Part shown: piece after piece, positions 5,881 to 7,616 of the stretch | Position numbering within the stretch: the first letter of the stretch is position 1 | Layout of the letters: every line of letters begins with the position of its first letter | Source: Gammaproteobacteria bacterium GWE2_37_16 | Lineage (GTDB): Bacteria; Pseudomonadota; Gammaproteobacteria; UBA9339 | Reading direction: 5' to 3' | Length of the DNA stretch: 7,616 bases | Assembly: GCA_001801285.1 (NCBI GenBank) | Contig: MGXG01000114.1 | Span: 1 to 7,616 of the forward strand | Translations under genes and position numbers: made by a program | The notes under the pieces: generated by a model | What the model was told of the DNA's origin: nothing | What the model saw: the letters and a program-made list of their open reading frames with translations, nothing else | The model's database searches: none

Positions 5881-7197
5881 TTACTTGTTTCTACCAATGC
5901 AGTAATACTCAACTCCCATCTGTTTCATTTTCTCTGGATCATAAAGATTGCGCCCATCAAAAATAACCTTGCTTTTCAATTGAGCCACAAGCGAGGTAAG
6001 ATCAATTTTTTTAAATTCATCCCACTCGGTAACTATAACTAACGCGTCAACATTTTCTAAAGCACTCATAGCATCAGAGCATAATTTCAAATCATCGCGT
6101 TCGCCATAAATCCGCCGCGCTTCATTCATCGCGACTAGATCATAGGCTTGCACTTTAACCCCCTTTTGCCAAAGTGATTCTAAAAGTTCCCGACTGGGAG
6201 CTTCGCGCATATCGTCGGTATTTGGTTTAAACGCCAACCCCCACAATGCTACTGTCTTACCACACAAATCACCTTGAAAATGTTTTTCCATTTTCTCCAC
6301 CAAAATCCGTTTTTGCCGAGCATTGATGTCTTCAATCGCCTTAAATAAATCAGGTTGACAACCAGCATCTTCAGCAATTTTAATTAATGCTTTAACATCT
6401 TTGGGGAAACAAGAACCGCCGTAGCCACAACCAGCGTGAAGAAAATATGGTCCAACGCGCGGATCGGTACTAATACCACGACGAATATTTTCCACATCAG
6501 CACCAAGCTTCTCCGCTAATAAAGCAATTTCATTCATAAAACTAATGCGTGCCGCTAAAAAAGCGTTTGCAGCATATTTGGACAATTCCGAAGAACGCAC
6601 ATCCATATTAACAATCAAAACTTTGAGCGGCGCATAAATTAAACGCATTTTCACAAAAGCTCTTTCGCTATCAGCACCTATAATAACTCGGTCTGAATGC
6701 ATGAAATCTTCGATAGCATCACCTTGTTTTAAAAATTCAGGATTGGAAACCAAATCAAAATCTATATTCACACCACGCGCTTTCAAACCATCAGTAATAA
6801 TGGCGCGCACATTATCGCCAGTACCAACCGGTACTGTAGATTTTATCACCACCACACAAGATTGTTCGATGTTTTCAGCAATAATTTTTGCTACCGTAAA
6901 AACCGCATCTAAATTAGCCGAACCGTCAAGAGCAGATGGAGTACCAACAGCGATAAATAGATATTCGCCATGTTTAATGCCTAAATGTAAATCAGTTGTA
7001 AAAAATATGCGGTTTGCGGCAATGTTTTTAGTCAAGAGTTCATCCATACCACGTTCAAAAATTGGCGACTTTCCCGCTTTTAACATAGCTATTTTGTTTT
7101 CATCAATATCGACGCAACATACCTCATTACCAAGTTCCGCCAAACAAACGCCAGTAACTAAGCCAACATAACCGGTACCAAAAACTGTAATTTTCAT
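5881..7197 (-). CDS. ugd: UDP-glucose 6-dehydrogenase
   Basis: The enzyme oxidises UDP-glucose twice with NAD+ to UDP-glucuronate, a precursor for capsule, exopolysaccharide or LPS sugars, in the cytoplasm. Its 438 residues match the bacterial Ugd/TuaD class. The N-terminal Rossmann domain begins with GTGYVGLV (7-14) and ends its NAD strand with CCVDID (27-32). Also seen are STVPVGTG (120-127) and SNPEFLKQG (151-159) with catalytic-site E154. The central helix holds K207 and N211 (SKYAANAFLA). GCGYGGSCFPKD (256-267) carries the catalytic nucleophile C263 and D267. The C-terminal UDP-binding domain has ALWGLAFKPNTDDMREAPS (317-335). The start is fixed by a strong AAGGAG 5 bases upstream and by the Rossmann motif at the N-terminus. 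It follows yciB by 2 bases, so the two are co-transcribed. No polysaccharide genes lie beside it in the visible part. Confidence 0.97.
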   Translation of the reverse strand: MKITVFGTGYVGLVTGVCLAELGNEVCCVDIDENKIAMLKAGKSPIFERGMDELLTKNIAANRIFFTTDLHLGIKHGEYLFIAVGTPSALDGSANLDAVFTVAKIIAENIEQSCVVVIKSTVPVGTGDNVRAIITDGLKARGVNIDFDLVSNPEFLKQGDAIEDFMHSDRVIIGADSERAFVKMRLIYAPLKVLIVNMDVRSSELSKYAANAFLAARISFMNEIALLAEKLGADVENIRRGISTDPRVGPYFLHAGCGYGGSCFPKDVKALIKIAEDAGCQPDLFKAIEDINARQKRILVEKMEKHFQGDLCGKTVALWGLAFKPNTDDMREAPSRELLESLWQKGVKVQAYDLVAMNEARRIYGERDDLKLCSDAMSALENVDALVIVTEWDEFKKIDLTSLVAQLKSKVIFDGRNLYDPEKMKQMGVEYYCIGRNK

Positions 7198-7199
7198 GT

Positions 7200-7616
7200 T
7201 TACTCCTTCACCGCATCGTCAGCAACTAAATATTTGGATATATATAAAGACTGCAAAAAGCCAAACAATATAGTCATTCCCAATACCCCAAACAATTTGA
7301 AGTTTACCCAAAAATTGGTACTGAAATTATAAATAACAAATAGGTTAAGCGCGCCAACAACCAAAAAGAACAAAATCCAACTAGTATTTAAGCGTTTCCA
7401 AACATCATTAGGAAGCACCATTTTAGTACCAATTAATCTTTGAATCACCGACTGTTTGCCAATAAACTGCGAACCATAAAAAAACAAAGCTAATACCCAA
7501 TAAATCGCTGTTGGCTTCCACTTGATAAACATATCATTATGAGAAATCAAGGTTGCACCACCCAAAACAAAAATCAGCATAAAGGTTACAACATAGGTAA
7601 ATTCAAAGCGACGGTT
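7200..7616 (-). CDS. yciB: YciB-family inner-membrane septation/envelope protein (5' end cut by window edge)
   Basis: The frame is open from the right window edge to the TAA at 7200-7202, giving 138 visible residues. Family members are about 180 residues, so some 40-45 N-terminal residues are outside. An ATG at 7578-7580 is internal: the 12 codons before it (NRRFEFTYVVTF) continue the family alignment. Hallmarks are GGATLISHNDMFIKWKPT (19-36), the VIQRLIG stretch (57-63), LPNDVWKRLN (68-77) and FWVNFKLFG (102-110). Several hydrophobic membrane segments are visible (about 7-24, 35-50, 78-97 and 107-124). YciB (IspA, 'intracellular septation protein A') is an inner-membrane protein reported to affect envelope synthesis and cell division in E. 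coli and Shigella; its biochemical activity is not settled. It is the upstream gene of an operon with ugd. Confidence 0.93.
   Translation of the reverse strand, partial: NRRFEFTYVVTFMLIFVLGGATLISHNDMFIKWKPTAIYWVLALFFYGSQFIGKQSVIQRLIGTKMVLPNDVWKRLNTSWILFFLVVGALNLFVIYNFSTNFWVNFKLFGVLGMTILFGFLQSLYISKYLVADDAVKE
7203..7208 (-). promoter_or_regulatory. Ribosome binding site of ugd inside yciB
   Basis: On the minus strand this reads AAGGAG, ending 5 bases before the ugd ATG. It lies in the last codons of yciB and fixes the ugd start. It is the strongest Shine-Dalgarno sequence among the genes of this window. Confidence 0.85.

Noticed and set aside
5857..6042. Plus-strand open frame of 61 codons crossing the cpdA/ugd gap into ugd
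   Set aside because: It starts in the T-tract of the terminator at a TTG with no ribosome site and runs antisense to the conserved 3' end of ugd.
6701..7171. Plus-strand open frame of 156 codons
   Set aside because: It is entirely antisense to the Rossmann domain of ugd and its product resembles no known family.
7578..7580. ATG at 7580 as the yciB start
   Set aside because: The frame stays open to the window edge and the 12 codons upstream continue the YciB alignment, so this Met is internal.

Overview
The window looks like chromosomal DNA of an AT-rich gammaproteobacterium. The evidence is the LptF/LptG pair next to holC, a DNA polymerase III chi subunit (a beta/gammaproteobacterial protein), a CpdA that follows the E. 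coli protein nearly to its last residues, and a YciB with the enterobacterial-type motifs. A low-GC lineage such as a Legionellales-like group would fit, but this is inference from composition and gene content. No phage, transposase, CRISPR, tRNA or rRNA sequence is visible.

Layout. Positions 1-2077 (minus strand) carry lptF and then lptG, the paired membrane subunits of the lipopolysaccharide exporter; lptG runs off the left edge. A 215-bp AT-rich divergent region (2078-2292) separates them from a plus-strand operon (2293-5701): holC, then a membrane-anchored class III adenylate cyclase with a periplasmic dCache sensor, then a CpdA-type cAMP phosphodiesterase. Each of the two junctions is a 4-base ATGA overlap. 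A 179-bp convergent gap (5702-5880) holds two clear hairpins and a probable bidirectional terminator. On the minus strand, yciB (cut by the right edge) is followed 2 bases later by ugd, UDP-glucose 6-dehydrogenase.

How the genes work together. The most interesting unit is the plus-strand operon: an enzyme that should make cAMP in response to a periplasmic signal is translationally coupled to an enzyme that should destroy cAMP, and both are coupled to a replisome subunit. In enterobacteria the divergent neighbour of lptF is pepA, followed by holC and valS. Here pepA is absent between lptF and holC, and a cAMP make-and-break module occupies the place of valS. The CpdA homologue also carries an extra segment of about 46 residues just before its metal-binding GHIH motif. 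The lptFG and yciB-ugd operons are envelope genes (LPS transport, envelope/septation protein, UDP-glucuronate supply) and look ordinary apart from the unusual yciB-ugd pairing.
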